Shown here piece after piece: positions 1 to 6,872 of a DNA stretch of 6,872 nt (its first letter is position 1; each line of letters opens with the position of its first letter). Origin of the DNA: Mycobacteriaceae bacterium (lineage in GTDB: Bacteria > Actinomycetota > Actinomycetes > Mycobacteriales > Mycobacteriaceae). A program made the position numbers and the translations under genes. The notes under the pieces were generated by a model. It was not told the origin of the DNA, searched no databases, and saw only the letters and a list, made by a program, of their open reading frames with translations. The stretch lies in the NCBI GenBank assembly GCA_019242135.1, contig JAFAWC010000474.1, forward strand, positions 1 to 6,872. The letters are read 5' to 3'.

Positions 1-209
1 AGACGGGCATGCGCAGGCCGCTGGCATGCAGGGCCGACGCGCCGGTTCAGCGACGCTATGCACACCGGTATGTGTCGACCCGACAACGAAACTCACGCCG
101 CGGTCGCGCGGGCGTCGCAGATAACATGACACAGCAAGCCGGTGACGTCGAGGTTGTCCCCCAGTGCGGAAGGTGAGGTCGCCGCACGGTGTCGGCGGCT
201 GCGCCTATG
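1..209. other. Left-edge region with no convincing gene
   Basis: No complete reading frame with a plausible start and ribosome binding site is visible on either strand. Short open stretches exist: the plus frame beginning at base 1 stays open to a TGA at 127-129, and a minus frame stays open until a TGA at 93-95. The minus frame reads SALGDNLDVTGLLCHVICDA near its end, which looks protein-like, but it has no supported start and I do not recognise it. It could be a remnant of a gene once located downstream of the SRPBCC gene, or chance in GC-rich DNA. Confidence 0.4.
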
Positions 210-722
210 CTAGGCAGGCTGGGCTGTGGTGAAGCGCTTGTCGGTGTACCGCCGCAGATTGGCTAAGAACCGCCGAAATGCCAAGTTCATCAGTGGACCG
301 GCCAGCGGTGACGAGAGCCGCGCCGGACCGACCAGGCGATTAGCGAGGGTCCATGTCAGCTGGCACCCGTGTGCGGTGGGCCGGATACGGTACTCTTCGG
401 CGAACGCCGCCAGCGCCGAACTCGAACACTCGTTGAAGCGAAATGCCATGTACTTAACCGGTTCCCAGGCCAGGAATTCTTCGTTGCCAACGATGCCGCC
501 ACGCATGTCGACCACCCGCGTTGCCCCGACCCCGCGCGGCTGCGGGCTCGTCCACGTCACCTTGGTGATGACCGTGGCCCACCGGGGCCAGGCATCGGCG
601 TCCGCGAGAACCTCCCACAGCTGCTCAGCGGTAACCGCGAGGTCCACGCTATTACTGAACCGGTGCGGAGCGGCAACGAGAAAGTCCAAGCCGACCCGCT
701 CGCACGAAACCATCTGGTCCAA
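210..722 (-). CDS. SRPBCC family protein (polyketide cyclase/dehydrase-like)
   Basis: A 170-residue protein of the START/Bet v1-like SRPBCC superfamily, which forms a helix-grip fold around a hydrophobic ligand pocket. In the sequence, residues 22-52 (FSNSVDLAVTAEQLWEVLADADAWPRWATV) carry the usual first strand followed by the helix with a W-x-x-W-type turn. The segments GIVGNEEFLAWEP (76-88) and FAEEYRIRPTAHGCQLTWTL (107-126) match the alternating beta strands of the family, and residues 138-160 form the long C-terminal helix. No signal peptide or membrane segment is seen, so it is probably cytoplasmic. The TTG start at 722 is preferred over the in-frame ATG at 713-711 because AGGAAGG lies 8 bases upstream of it. 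The gene diverges from the TetR/monooxygenase operon and may share its control. The ligand is unknown. In mycobacteria such proteins often sit beside lipid or steroid oxidation genes, so binding of a hydrophobic pathway intermediate is a reasonable inference only. Confidence 0.85.
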   Translation of the reverse strand: MDQMVSCERVGLDFLVAAPHRFSNSVDLAVTAEQLWEVLADADAWPRWATVITKVTWTSPQPRGVGATRVVDMRGGIVGNEEFLAWEPVKYMAFRFNECSSSALAAFAEEYRIRPTAHGCQLTWTLANRLVGPARLSSPLAGPLMNLAFRRFLANLRRYTDKRFTTAQPA

Positions 723-730
723 CGATCATG

Positions 731-737
731 CCTTCCT
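731..737 (-). promoter_or_regulatory. Ribosome binding site of the SRPBCC gene
   Basis: AGGAAGG on the minus strand, 8 bases before the TTG at 722-720. The next in-frame ATG (713-711) would be 17 bases away, too far. This site therefore decides in favour of the TTG start. An ATG 7 bases before the TTG is out of frame. Confidence 0.6.
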
Positions 738-855
738 GGGCATTTCACCACGTTCTGTGCACCGCGCGGGCGGGCCGGTCGGGCACGCCGCACGACTTGC
801 CATCGCGGTGACGATCACCACCCTGGTCGCCGCGGATGGGCCCCGACGGCCAGCG

Positions 856-861
856 TTGACC
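856..861 (+). promoter_or_regulatory. Possible -35 element of the TetR operon
   Basis: TTGACC lies just upstream of the 865-891 palindrome. AT-richer bases fall 12-17 positions further on (TCTAGT at 874-879 and TTAATG at 879-884), either of which is a poor to fair -10. If this is the promoter, the palindrome covers the -10 region and transcription would start near the GTG at 886, giving a very short or absent leader. This is consensus matching by eye only. Confidence 0.25.
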
Positions 862-864
862 AGT

Positions 865-891
865 TTGCACACATCTAGTTAATGTGTGCAA
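865..891. promoter_or_regulatory. Probable TetR operator: perfect 10-bp inverted repeat
   Basis: TTGCACACAT at 865-874 and ATGTGTGCAA at 882-891 are exact reverse complements separated by 7 bases (875-881). This is the size and symmetry typical of TetR-family operators. The site is in the divergent gap between the SRPBCC gene and the TetR gene, and its right arm contains the TetR gene's GTG start at 886. It is therefore placed to allow autorepression of the whole rightward operon and possibly of the divergent gene, whose start is about 143 bases away. The repeat is directly visible; binding by the adjacent TetR is inferred from position. Confidence 0.7.
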
Positions 892-1494
892 GTGTCTCGC
901 CACCAGGTCAGCCAGGCCAGACCCGTGCCGCGGGCACTGTTGACCGCCGCCAGCGACACGCTTCGCGAGCTGGGCCCGAGGCGGTTCAGCCTCACCGCGG
1001 TGGCCGAAGCCGCTGGCGTGTCGCGCGGCACTGTGCACAATGTGCTGGGCACTCGCGACGATGCCATCGCCACCGCGCTCAACCAGTTAGCCGCGGCGTT
1101 CGTCGAGACCATGTCAGCTGAGGTCGGCAAAGAGGCCAGCCTGGCCGAGCAGGTGGCAGCCGCCGCGGTGCTCATCTCGGCTCATCGGCGCCACTCCGAT
1201 GGCAGGCCGCGCGGCATCAACCAGAGTGTGTTGGTTTTGCTATTGGAACACGGCGGGGAGGACTTGATGCGCCGCTCGGTGGACCTGTGGAAGCCACTGA
1301 TCACCGCCGCGCGGCGCAGCGGAGAAGTCGCGCCGAGCATCGACGCGGTGCGCGCGAGTGAATGGATCATGCGAATCCTGTTCAGTTTCGAGCTGTTGCC
1401 CGCTATCGCGGTCAATCTGGACAGCCCTCGCGCGGTGCGCCGCTTCGTGAGTGACCACGTCGTGGCCGGCCTGACCCGAGGCCAGGGTGGATAA
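886..1494 (+). CDS. TetR/AcrR family transcriptional repressor
   Basis: A 202-residue TetR-type regulator. Residues 15-62 form the DNA-binding domain: a first helix PRALLTAASDTLRELG, then the helix-turn-helix FSLTAVAEAAGVSRGTVHNVLGTRDDAI. The C-terminal part (about 75-200) is the variable ligand-binding and dimerisation domain, here helical and without a residue pattern that names a ligand. The GTG at 886 gives an N-terminal arm of normal length. No good ribosome binding site precedes it, because the bases there belong to the palindrome at 865-891. A GTG at codon 14 (925) is an alternative start that would still keep the whole helix-turn-helix. The gene is first in an operon and its stop overlaps the start of the monooxygenase by 8 bases, so regulator and enzyme are probably made from one message. 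It probably represses its own operon and is released by a substrate or product of the encoded enzymes. Family is sure; ligand unknown. Confidence 0.87.
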   Translation: MQVSRHQVSQARPVPRALLTAASDTLRELGPRRFSLTAVAEAAGVSRGTVHNVLGTRDDAIATALNQLAAAFVETMSAEVGKEASLAEQVAAAAVLISAHRRHSDGRPRGINQSVLVLLLEHGGEDLMRRSVDLWKPLITAARRSGEVAPSIDAVRASEWIMRILFSFELLPAIAVNLDSPRAVRRFVSDHVVAGLTRGQGG

Positions 1495-3073
1495 GCCCGA
1501 CTGCGAAGTGGCGATCATCGGTGCCGGCCCGGGCGGCATCGCTGCTGCGAAACTACTGCAGGACAAGGGCATATCCGATTTTGTCATTCTTGAGCGAGGC
1601 CATGACTTTGGCGGCACGTGGCGTGACAATCATTACCCGGGGCTTGCTGTCGATATCCCCGTCGTGTGGTATCAGCTGTCGTTCGCGCCCAACCCGGGCT
1701 GGACGCGATTTTTTGCCTCCGGCCCGGAGATCTACCAGTATCTGCGCGACACCGCACGCCGACTGGGGCTATATGCGCATTTGCGCACCAACGCAGAGGT
1801 TAGCCAGCAAAGGTGGGACGCGGCGGGGGGCGTGTGGCGGCTAGCCATTAATGACCGCCAGTGGTTGTCGGCGCGCTTTGTGATCAGTTCGGTGGGCGGC
1901 TACGTCAACGCTAAGGAGGTGGCCGACCTCGACGGCATCGACGAATTCACCGGAACCGTTCTGCGGCCCAACGCCTGGGACGACGACTATGACACAGTCG
2001 GCAAGCGCATCGCCGTCGTGGGAACCGGATCCAGTGGTGTGCAGATTTCCGCGGCCGTGGCGGCGCACGCCGAGCATCTCGACGTGTATCAGCGCACCCC
2101 GGCGTGGGTGTTACCTAAGGTCGACTTCGCCGTTACACCCCGGGTGCGCAGCATGTTTGGCGCGCCCGGGGTGCTGCGCGGGTTCAATGCCCTGGGCCGA
2201 TTTGGCATGGACGTCTTCATGGTTGCACCACTCGTGCATCTTCTGCCGCGTCTGCCGAGCGCGCTGCTGATGCGGCTGATGCCGCTGATCGATACGTGTT
2301 ACCGGAAGATGTATCAGCTGCTGCTGTGGATGGTAGTTGATGATGCGGCGACACGGCGAGCCCTGCTGCCGCGCTATGGCCTGCTCGCCAAACGGCCCGT
2401 CATCTCCAGTAGCTTTTTGCCGGCGTTGAATAATCCCAATACGCAACTGATCACCGCGCCGATTCAGCGCATCACCCCGACCGGTATCCGAACCACCGAC
2501 GGAACCGATCACCCTGCCGACCTGATCGTGCTGGCCACCGGCTATGAGTTGTGGACCGATCCCGAAACATATCGCCCGGGAGCGGTTTTAGGCCAGGACG
2601 GCTTCGACCTCGCCGAGTATTACCGTGGTCACGGGCTGCGTAGCTACGCCGGCACCGCGCATCCGCTGCTGCCCAACCGGTGGGAGATCGTAGGGCCGCT
2701 CGGGTTCGTCGGATTAGCCTGGCCCGACTTCGTCGAAACGATAGCAGCGCACGCCGTACGGATCATCGACGAGGCTCGGCGTCGCCACGCGGCGAGAGTC
2801 GCGGTCAGCAACGATGCGTTTGACCGCTGGAACGATCGGATGCACCGGCACGGTAAGGCCGTCCGCCTCTACCTCACGGCGTGCAATCCTGGGCTTTCCA
2901 CCTATTTCGTGAATTCACAACACGACACCGTTTATCACCGCCCGCAAACGATCTTCGGATCACGCCGGTTCAGTCGGCGGTCATCGTTGAGCGACTACGA
3001 ATTCGCACGCTGGTCCGTTGACCGGGCGCAGCCGGCGACACCGCCAAGGGGTTCTCGGCATGAATTCGCCTGA
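1487..3073 (+). CDS. Class B flavin-dependent monooxygenase (Baeyer-Villiger type)
   Basis: A 528-residue FAD/NADPH monooxygenase of normal family length. The FAD-binding Rossmann motif GAGPGG is at residues 12-17, followed by GGTWRDNHYPGLAVD (42-56), which fits the GGxWxxxxYPGxxxD signature. The NADPH-binding motif GTGSSG is at 179-184, and the ATGY linker is at 350-353. The classic Baeyer-Villiger fingerprint FxGxxxHxxxW[PD] is present at 154-165 as FTGTVLRPNAWD, but with Arg160 where the conserved His should be. Enzymes of this group insert one oxygen from O2 next to a ketone (ester or lactone formation) or oxygenate S or N, acting in the cytoplasm. A hydrophobic stretch around 240-282 lies between the NADPH domain and the C-terminal part; I read it as buried core or pocket, not as membrane spans. 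The GTG start overlaps the TetR stop by 8 bases and the stop overlaps the SDR start by 14, implying coupled translation. The substrate is not readable; a cyclic or steroid/terpenoid ketone fits the neighbours. Confidence 0.88.
   Translation: MDKPDCEVAIIGAGPGGIAAAKLLQDKGISDFVILERGHDFGGTWRDNHYPGLAVDIPVVWYQLSFAPNPGWTRFFASGPEIYQYLRDTARRLGLYAHLRTNAEVSQQRWDAAGGVWRLAINDRQWLSARFVISSVGGYVNAKEVADLDGIDEFTGTVLRPNAWDDDYDTVGKRIAVVGTGSSGVQISAAVAAHAEHLDVYQRTPAWVLPKVDFAVTPRVRSMFGAPGVLRGFNALGRFGMDVFMVAPLVHLLPRLPSALLMRLMPLIDTCYRKMYQLLLWMVVDDAATRRALLPRYGLLAKRPVISSSFLPALNNPNTQLITAPIQRITPTGIRTTDGTDHPADLIVLATGYELWTDPETYRPGAVLGQDGFDLAEYYRGHGLRSYAGTAHPLLPNRWEIVGPLGFVGLAWPDFVETIAAHAVRIIDEARRRHAARVAVSNDAFDRWNDRMHRHGKAVRLYLTACNPGLSTYFVNSQHDTVYHRPQTIFGSRRFSRRSSLSDYEFARWSVDRAQPATPPRGSRHEFA
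3046..3051 (+). promoter_or_regulatory. Ribosome binding site of the SDR gene
   Basis: AAGGGG lies inside the end of the monooxygenase gene, 8 bases before the ATG at 3060. It supports that ATG over the in-frame upstream codon at 3018, which would add 14 residues not expected before the SDR Rossmann strand. Confidence 0.55.
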
Positions 3074-3887
3074 GCCAAGGTTGGCCGGCAAGGTCGCCTA
3101 CGTGACAGGAGCCGCGAGGGGCCAGGGCCGGTCCCACTGCGTGCGGCTGGCCGGTGCGGGTGCTGACGTCGTCGCCGTCGACGCCTGCGCGCCGGTGGCT
3201 GAGCACAACGGGTATCCCGCGGCGCGGCCCGAAGACCTCGCCCACACGGCTGAGCTCGTCGAACGTGCAGGCGGCGTGGCCCTCGCCGAGCAGGTGGACG
3301 TGCGGGATTTGGCCGGGCAGCAGCAGGTGGTGTCGAAAGCGATTGAGCGATTCGGTCGTCTGGACATCGTGGTGGCTAATGCCGGTGTGCTCAATTGGGG
3401 TCGGCTGTGGGAGATTTCGGCGCAGCAATGGCAGGACACCGTCGACATCAATCTGACGGGTCTATGGAACACAATGAAAGCTGTGGTGCCCCCGATGATC
3501 GCGGCGGGCAACGGCGGTTCGATCATCACGATCAGCTCGGCGGCCGGCGTGAAGGCTGTGCCCGGATGTGGCCACTATTGCGCCAGCAAGTTCGGTGTCG
3601 TGGGTCTCACCAACTCGCTGGCGGTCGAACTCGGCGAGTTCGGCATCAGAGTGAACTCGGTTCACCCGTATGGGACCGACACCCCGATGGGCAACGACGT
3701 CTCGATGTATAAGGTCTTTCAAAACCACCCCCATTACATCCATAGCTTCTCGCCAGGTGCGCTGCCAACCGACTCGTTGGCCGACCCCGACCTGATCTCC
3801 GACATCGTGGTGTGGCTCGCCAGCGACGCTGCCGCTCTGATCACTGCGGCCCAGATTCCCGCCGACAAAGGCTACTTGAAGATTTAA
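3060..3887 (+). CDS. Mycofactocin-coupled SDR family oxidoreductase
   Basis: A 275-residue short-chain dehydrogenase/reductase interconverting an alcohol and a ketone with a nicotinamide cofactor. The cofactor motif TGAARGQG is at residues 16-23 and is followed by RSHC. NAG is at 107-109, the structural Asn is at 131 (DINLTG), and the catalytic set is Ser159/160, Tyr173 and Lys177 in the Y-C-A-S-K motif. The GQGRSH context, the extra segment at about 43-62 after the second strand, and the C-terminal LITAAQIPADKGYLK (260-274) are typical of the mycofactocin-associated SDR group (carveol-dehydrogenase-like). Members of that group hold NAD(H) tightly and are thought to pass electrons to the redox peptide cofactor mycofactocin. 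The ATG at 3060 has AAGGGG 8 bases upstream and lies 14 bases before the end of the monooxygenase gene. It probably makes the ketone used by the adjacent monooxygenase, or acts on the product side. Family is confident; substrate unknown. Confidence 0.9.
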   Translation: MNSPEPRLAGKVAYVTGAARGQGRSHCVRLAGAGADVVAVDACAPVAEHNGYPAARPEDLAHTAELVERAGGVALAEQVDVRDLAGQQQVVSKAIERFGRLDIVVANAGVLNWGRLWEISAQQWQDTVDINLTGLWNTMKAVVPPMIAAGNGGSIITISSAAGVKAVPGCGHYCASKFGVVGLTNSLAVELGEFGIRVNSVHPYGTDTPMGNDVSMYKVFQNHPHYIHSFSPGALPTDSLADPDLISDIVVWLASDAAALITAAQIPADKGYLKI

Positions 3888-3900
3888 GCCCTTCAGCCGG

Positions 3901-4344
3901 TTGGCATTCGGAGTATTGGATTCGGTTGCCCGCGGCAAGCAAGAGGTGTTGTCGAGAGCAACAGGCTCGGTGAGTTGTCACCGGGGACCCGACATCGTCT
4001 ACAACCGCGCCTGCGACGCCGTCAACATCCGGTGGCCGCAAGCCCACACCGATCATTTGTGTGACCGGGCGCGAGCGGTTTTCGACAGACTTACCCAGGC
4101 CAACGGCGTGGACTCCGCAACGATATCTTCGACGGACAAGTGTTCGCCCCCAACACGGTTCACCCGCTGGGTGGCTGTGTGCGCGGCAGGCCACCGACAG
4201 GCTACGGGCGCGTCATCGGCTACGACAAGCCCCTATGCCCCCGACGCCTCGCTGCTTCCCGGGTACCTCGGCTGCAATCCTTTCATGCCCATCACCGCGC
4301 TCGCCGAACGCAACATCGAGGCAATGCTGCCTGGTCGGCGGTGA
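3901..4344 (+). pseudogene. C-terminal remnant of a GMC (cholesterol-oxidase-like) oxidoreductase, frameshifted
   Basis: Only the last ~115 residues of a GMC flavin oxidoreductase are recognisable, split over two frames. One frame gives DIVYNRACDAVNIRWPQAH and then DRARAVFDRLTQANG (about 3991-4110). The next frame gives IFDGQVFAPNTVHPLGGC and then GYGRVIGYD (about 4125-4226), carrying the hallmark HPLGGC segment that contributes to the FAD/active-site region. The reading then returns to the first frame for APDASLLPGYLGCNPFMPI and ALAERNIEAML, ending at TGA 4342-4344. The second shift falls at or next to a CCCC run at 4230-4233; the first lies around 4105-4125. The FAD-binding N-terminus (about 400 residues in intact relatives) is missing, since the SDR gene ends at 3887. 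The frame is open from 3901, but bases 3901-3990 do not give a family match I recognise. The intact gene would have been the fourth gene of the operon, oxidising an alcohol with FAD and O2 or another acceptor. A single frameshift could be a sequencing error; the missing N-terminus could not. Confidence 0.8.
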
Positions 4345-4416
4345 GGATCGAGTCGAGCATCGCAGGCGGCTGTGACGAAGTTTGCACGCCGAGTCGCAGT
4401 GGGCATGGGCCCCTCG

Positions 4417-5052
4417 TTACCGCGCCGCGCCGCGTTGACGCTTCTCCAGCAAGCCCAGTGTCACGACGATCCTGCGCCGCAGCTCGGCGGAGCTGCGGCG
4501 GTTATGCGCCAGGGCCGGCAGGTTGGACGCCAAGACATCGGTCAACAGCTCGCCGATCTGGTGGTCGCGTTCGACCGGAGCACCGTCGCCCATCACGTCG
4601 GCGAACATCTCGACCATCTGAAGCCGGACGTTTTCCACTTCGGGGCCCACGCTGGCGTCTGCGAAGACGTATGCACGCGCGACGGCGTCAGCCAGCAGCC
4701 GCCGCCGACTCATCGCGTCGAAGAGCCGCTGGATGGTGTGCCACACCCGCGTGTAGGGGTTGTCGATATCGACTAGGTGCGGCGGCAAACTCGCAGTGAA
4801 GTCGCGAAGCAAGTGTCCCAACGCGCACACCAGCAGATGTTCCTTGCCCGGGAAGTAGCGGTAGAGCGTTCCCATCGCGACACCGGCGCGTTCTGCGACG
4901 ACCCGCATGTTGACCGCCTCGTAGCCGTCCTCGGCCATGGCCAGTCCGACCTCGAGAATCCGAAGACGACGGCGCCGCTGCTGGACGGTCAGTTCCTCGG
5001 GGGACGGAGCAGCCGTCACCGGCCATGGCCGCTGTGGGTCATCTGCACCCAT
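4417..5052 (-). CDS. TetR family regulator, KstR-like
   Basis: A 211-residue TetR regulator. After a charged arm QQRRRRLRIL (24-33), residues 30-75 hold the helix-turn-helix: LAMAEDGYEAVNMRVVAERA and then GVAMGTLYRYFPGKEHLL. Compared from memory with KstR, the cholesterol-catabolism repressor of mycobacteria, the match is good in GYEAVxMRxVAxRAxVAxGTLYRYFPxKxHLLVxALG and again in the ligand-domain helix ARAYVFADASVGPEVENV (125-142). It is therefore a KstR paralogue rather than a generic TetR. KstR senses sterol-derived CoA thioesters; whether this protein does so is inference. The ATG at 5052 has GAGGGG 8 bases upstream. It lies 120 bases downstream of the CYP125-like gene on the same strand and may share its transcript. 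It converges on the GMC remnant with a 72-base gap in which I see no clear hairpin terminator. It most likely controls the neighbouring P450. Confidence 0.88.
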   Translation of the reverse strand: MGADDPQRPWPVTAAPSPEELTVQQRRRRLRILEVGLAMAEDGYEAVNMRVVAERAGVAMGTLYRYFPGKEHLLVCALGHLLRDFTASLPPHLVDIDNPYTRVWHTIQRLFDAMSRRRLLADAVARAYVFADASVGPEVENVRLQMVEMFADVMGDGAPVERDHQIGELLTDVLASNLPALAHNRRSSAELRRRIVVTLGLLEKRQRGAAR

Positions 5053-5172
5053 CGACTTTGCCCCTCTACGGTGTGATGAGGTCGAGGCGGCCTGAGGCGA
5101 CCCCGTACCGATTGACCCTGTGGCCGAACGTCGGTGATGTGTGCGGGCAAGCCGGCGGCCGCCCCGGAGGTG
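5053..5172 (-). promoter_or_regulatory. Gap between P450 and KstR-like gene
   Basis: 120 bases separate the P450 stop from the regulator start on the same strand. The only clear signal is GAGGGG at 5061-5066, the regulator's ribosome binding site. I find no AACnnGTT core of the known KstR operator and no convincing palindrome. The stretch ATGTGTGCGGGCAA (5137-5150) resembles one arm of the 865-891 operator but has no partner. The gap is long enough for a separate promoter, though none can be named. Confidence 0.3.
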
Positions 5173-6426
5173 TCATTGTCCCCGCCCCCGGTAGGTCACC
5201 TTCAGTTCTTTGACACCGTTGATCCAGCCCGACCGCAACCGTTGCGGCTCGGCGATTCTGTCGATGTCGGGCAGCAGATCAGCGATCGCGTTGAACATCA
5301 GTTGGATCTCCATGCGCGCGAGGTTGGCGCCGATGCAAAAGTGTGCGCCGTTACCTCCAAATCCAAGGTGGGGGTTAGGATCACGCAGGATATCGAAGGC
5401 GAAAGGTCGCTCGAAGACGCTTTCGTCGTAGTTCGCCGAACTGTAGAACAGCCCGACGCGCTGGCCGCGCTTGACGCTGACCGCGCCCACCTGGGTGTCG
5501 GCTTTGGCGGTGCGCTGAAAGCAGTGCACCGGGGTGGCCCAGCGGATGATCTCCTCCACCGCGGTGTCCGGGCGTTGCGCCTTAAAGAGCTCCCACTGGT
5601 CGGGGTTGTCGAAAAACGCGTTCATGCCGTGGGTCATCGCGTTTCGTGTCGTTTCGTTCCCCGCGACTGCCAGCAGGATCACGAAGAAAGCGAATTCCTC
5701 GTCGCCGAGTGAATCGCCGTCAATGTCGGCTTCGATCAGGCGGGTCACGATGTCGTCGGCCGGGTTGCGTCGGCGCTCCTCGGCCATGTTGTAGGCGTAG
5801 GTCATCAGTTCGGCGTTGGCAACCGCCGGATCCACGCTGTTGTAGTCGGGGTCGTCGCTGCTGGTGATGGTGTTCGTCCACTCGAACAGCTTCTCCCGAT
5901 CGGTCTCGGGCACGCCGATGAGATCAGCGATCGCCCGCAGCGGCAGCTTCATCGCGATGTCGTCGACGAAGTTGCCTGACGTCTTTTGCGCTGCGCCGGC
6001 CACGATATGGCGGGCCGCCTGTTCGAGCCTGTCCTCCAGTCCCGCGATCGCCCGTGGCGTGAACAGGCGCGAGACCAGCTTGCGCAGACGGGTATGGGCG
6101 GGCGGGTCGTGGTTGATCAGCAGCGCCTTGGTCAGCTCCAGTTGCTCAGAGGTCATCCCGTCGGGCAGCCGCATGATGGCACCCTGAAGATGTGTCGACC
6201 ACAGCTCGCTGTTTCGCGAAATAGCCTTGATATCCTCGTGTTTGGTCACGACCCAATAACCTTCGTCGCCGAACACCGAGTCCTGTCCGGGTTGTGCGTT
6301 CCACCACACCGGTGCAGTTCTGCGCAGATGGGCGAATTCCTGCATCGGTATTCCGCGTTTAAGCAGATCCGGGCTGGTGAAGTCGAACCCCGCGCCGAAC
6401 GGCGACTCGTCATTGATCACTGTCAC
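5173..6426 (-). CDS. Cytochrome P450, CYP125-like
   Basis: A 417-residue soluble bacterial P450, complete. The I-helix oxygen-activation motif AGNETT is at 255-260, the K-helix ExxR motif is E292-I-I-R295, and the heme-binding loop FGGNGAHFCIG is at 356-366 with Cys364 as the iron ligand. HDPPAHTRLRKLVSR (106-120) is the C-helix region. By-eye comparison with mycobacterial CYP125A1 shows matching blocks through the protein: GFDFTSPD near the N-terminus, APVWWN, NPADDIVTRLIEADIDG, the I helix, DQWELF, RWATPV, NPHLGFGG and the C-terminal RLRSGWINGVK. CYP125 hydroxylates the terminal methyl (C26/27) of cholesterol or cholestenone to start side-chain breakdown; a sterol or related branched side chain is thus the likeliest substrate, by inference. 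It needs ferredoxin and reductase partners, neither in this window. The GTG start at 6426 is fixed by AAGGAG 7 bases upstream. The KstR-like gene follows downstream, suggesting sterol-type control. It is family-like but clearly not identical to CYP125A1, so no symbol is given. Confidence 0.92.
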   Translation of the reverse strand: MTVINDESPFGAGFDFTSPDLLKRGIPMQEFAHLRRTAPVWWNAQPGQDSVFGDEGYWVVTKHEDIKAISRNSELWSTHLQGAIMRLPDGMTSEQLELTKALLINHDPPAHTRLRKLVSRLFTPRAIAGLEDRLEQAARHIVAGAAQKTSGNFVDDIAMKLPLRAIADLIGVPETDREKLFEWTNTITSSDDPDYNSVDPAVANAELMTYAYNMAEERRRNPADDIVTRLIEADIDGDSLGDEEFAFFVILLAVAGNETTRNAMTHGMNAFFDNPDQWELFKAQRPDTAVEEIIRWATPVHCFQRTAKADTQVGAVSVKRGQRVGLFYSSANYDESVFERPFAFDILRDPNPHLGFGGNGAHFCIGANLARMEIQLMFNAIADLLPDIDRIAEPQRLRSGWINGVKELKVTYRGRGQ

Positions 6427-6433
6427 CGGTTAT

Positions 6434-6439
6434 CTCCTT
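6434..6439 (-). promoter_or_regulatory. Strong ribosome binding site of the P450 gene
   Basis: AAGGAG on the minus strand, 7 bases before the GTG at 6426-6424. It is the best Shine-Dalgarno match in the window and fixes a GTG start for the P450. Confidence 0.7.
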
Positions 6440-6540
6440 CGTTGTGCTTCGCGCTGCGGTGCGGCGGCGATGTGCGGCGCACGTGCCGACACGGTCGTGC
6501 AGCAATTGAGTGGCGGGCAGCGCCGTCGAATTCGTCACGT

Positions 6541-6816
6541 TCACACCACAGTCAACGGCAGTGATTTTCGCGGCTGGAACACGAATGAGGCCCCGCCGCT
6601 GAACTTAGCGACGGCTACCTCGGCGGGCTCCTCTGCGGGCTGACTCCTCTTGACGTTGGCCTTCGTATCGACCACCGCGCCCGCCACGGCGGACGCGGCA
6701 GCGCTGACCGCCATGCAGCCGCCGGCGATCCCGAAGCCGACCACGACGACATCGACCGCATCCGACCAGCCCGACACCGTAGCGGCCGGAACAGCTTGGG
6801 GAATCTGGGCCGTCAT
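6541..6816 (-). pseudogene. Truncated or chimeric FAD-binding (KstD-like) dehydrogenase
   Basis: A 91-residue reading frame from the ATG at 6816, with GGAGG about 4 bases upstream. It is also open from an upstream start at 6846, which would add 10 residues. Residues 9-40 (VPAATVSGWSDAVDVVVVGFGIAGGCMAVSAA) match the N-terminus of FAD-binding dehydrogenases of the 3-ketosteroid dehydrogenase/fumarate reductase type, with the dinucleotide motif GFGIAG at 27-32. Intact members run to roughly 500 residues and continue with a second strand ending in Glu and a GG-rich loop; here the match stops near residue 42. The remaining ~49 residues (through KFSGGASFVFQPRKSLPL to the end) do not resemble that family and I do not recognise them. 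The simplest reading is an internal deletion joining the first ~40 codons to the end of another sequence, or a shift into a chance open frame. It cannot be an active dehydrogenase. It lies 114 bases upstream of the P450 on the same strand. It could still be annotated as a small hypothetical protein. Confidence 0.55.
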
Positions 6817-6872
6817 GGCTCCTCCGTCGGATTGTCCGCGGCGCACCGACCGCGACCGTTGACCACCACCGC

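Overview
The window looks like a GC-rich actinobacterial chromosome, almost certainly Mycobacterium. The evidence is dense coding with GTG and TTG starts, a mycofactocin-type short-chain dehydrogenase, a cytochrome P450 that aligns by eye with CYP125 (sterol C26/27 hydroxylase), and a TetR regulator resembling KstR. The species cannot be fixed from the sequence alone. No tRNA, rRNA, insertion sequence, CRISPR array or phage gene was seen.

Left half (about 210-4344): a TetR-controlled oxidative gene set. A polyketide cyclase/START-like (SRPBCC) gene at 210-722 runs leftward. It diverges from a rightward operon made of a TetR repressor (886-1494), a class B flavin monooxygenase of Baeyer-Villiger type (1487-3073) and a mycofactocin-coupled SDR (3060-3887). 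The three operon genes overlap each other at their stop/start junctions (8 and 14 bases). A perfect 10-bp inverted repeat at 865-891 covers the start of the TetR gene and is the best operator candidate. The SDR is followed on the same strand by the broken C-terminal end of a GMC-type (cholesterol-oxidase-like) flavin oxidoreductase (about 3901-4344), so the operon appears to have lost a fourth enzyme.

Right half (4417-6816, all leftward): a second regulator-enzyme set facing the first. From upstream to downstream it has the N-terminal stub of a KstD-like FAD-binding dehydrogenase joined to an unrecognised tail (6541-6816), an intact CYP125-like P450 (5173-6426) with a strong ribosome binding site, and a KstR-like TetR regulator (4417-5052).

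Taken together, the genes (P450, Baeyer-Villiger-type monooxygenase, alcohol/ketone dehydrogenase, GMC oxidase, FAD dehydrogenase) suit stepwise oxidation of a sterol, steroid or terpenoid-like alicyclic compound. That pathway role is an inference from family membership and proximity. Two of the enzyme genes are visibly broken, so the cluster is probably decaying, while both regulators, the P450, the monooxygenase, the SDR and the SRPBCC gene look intact.
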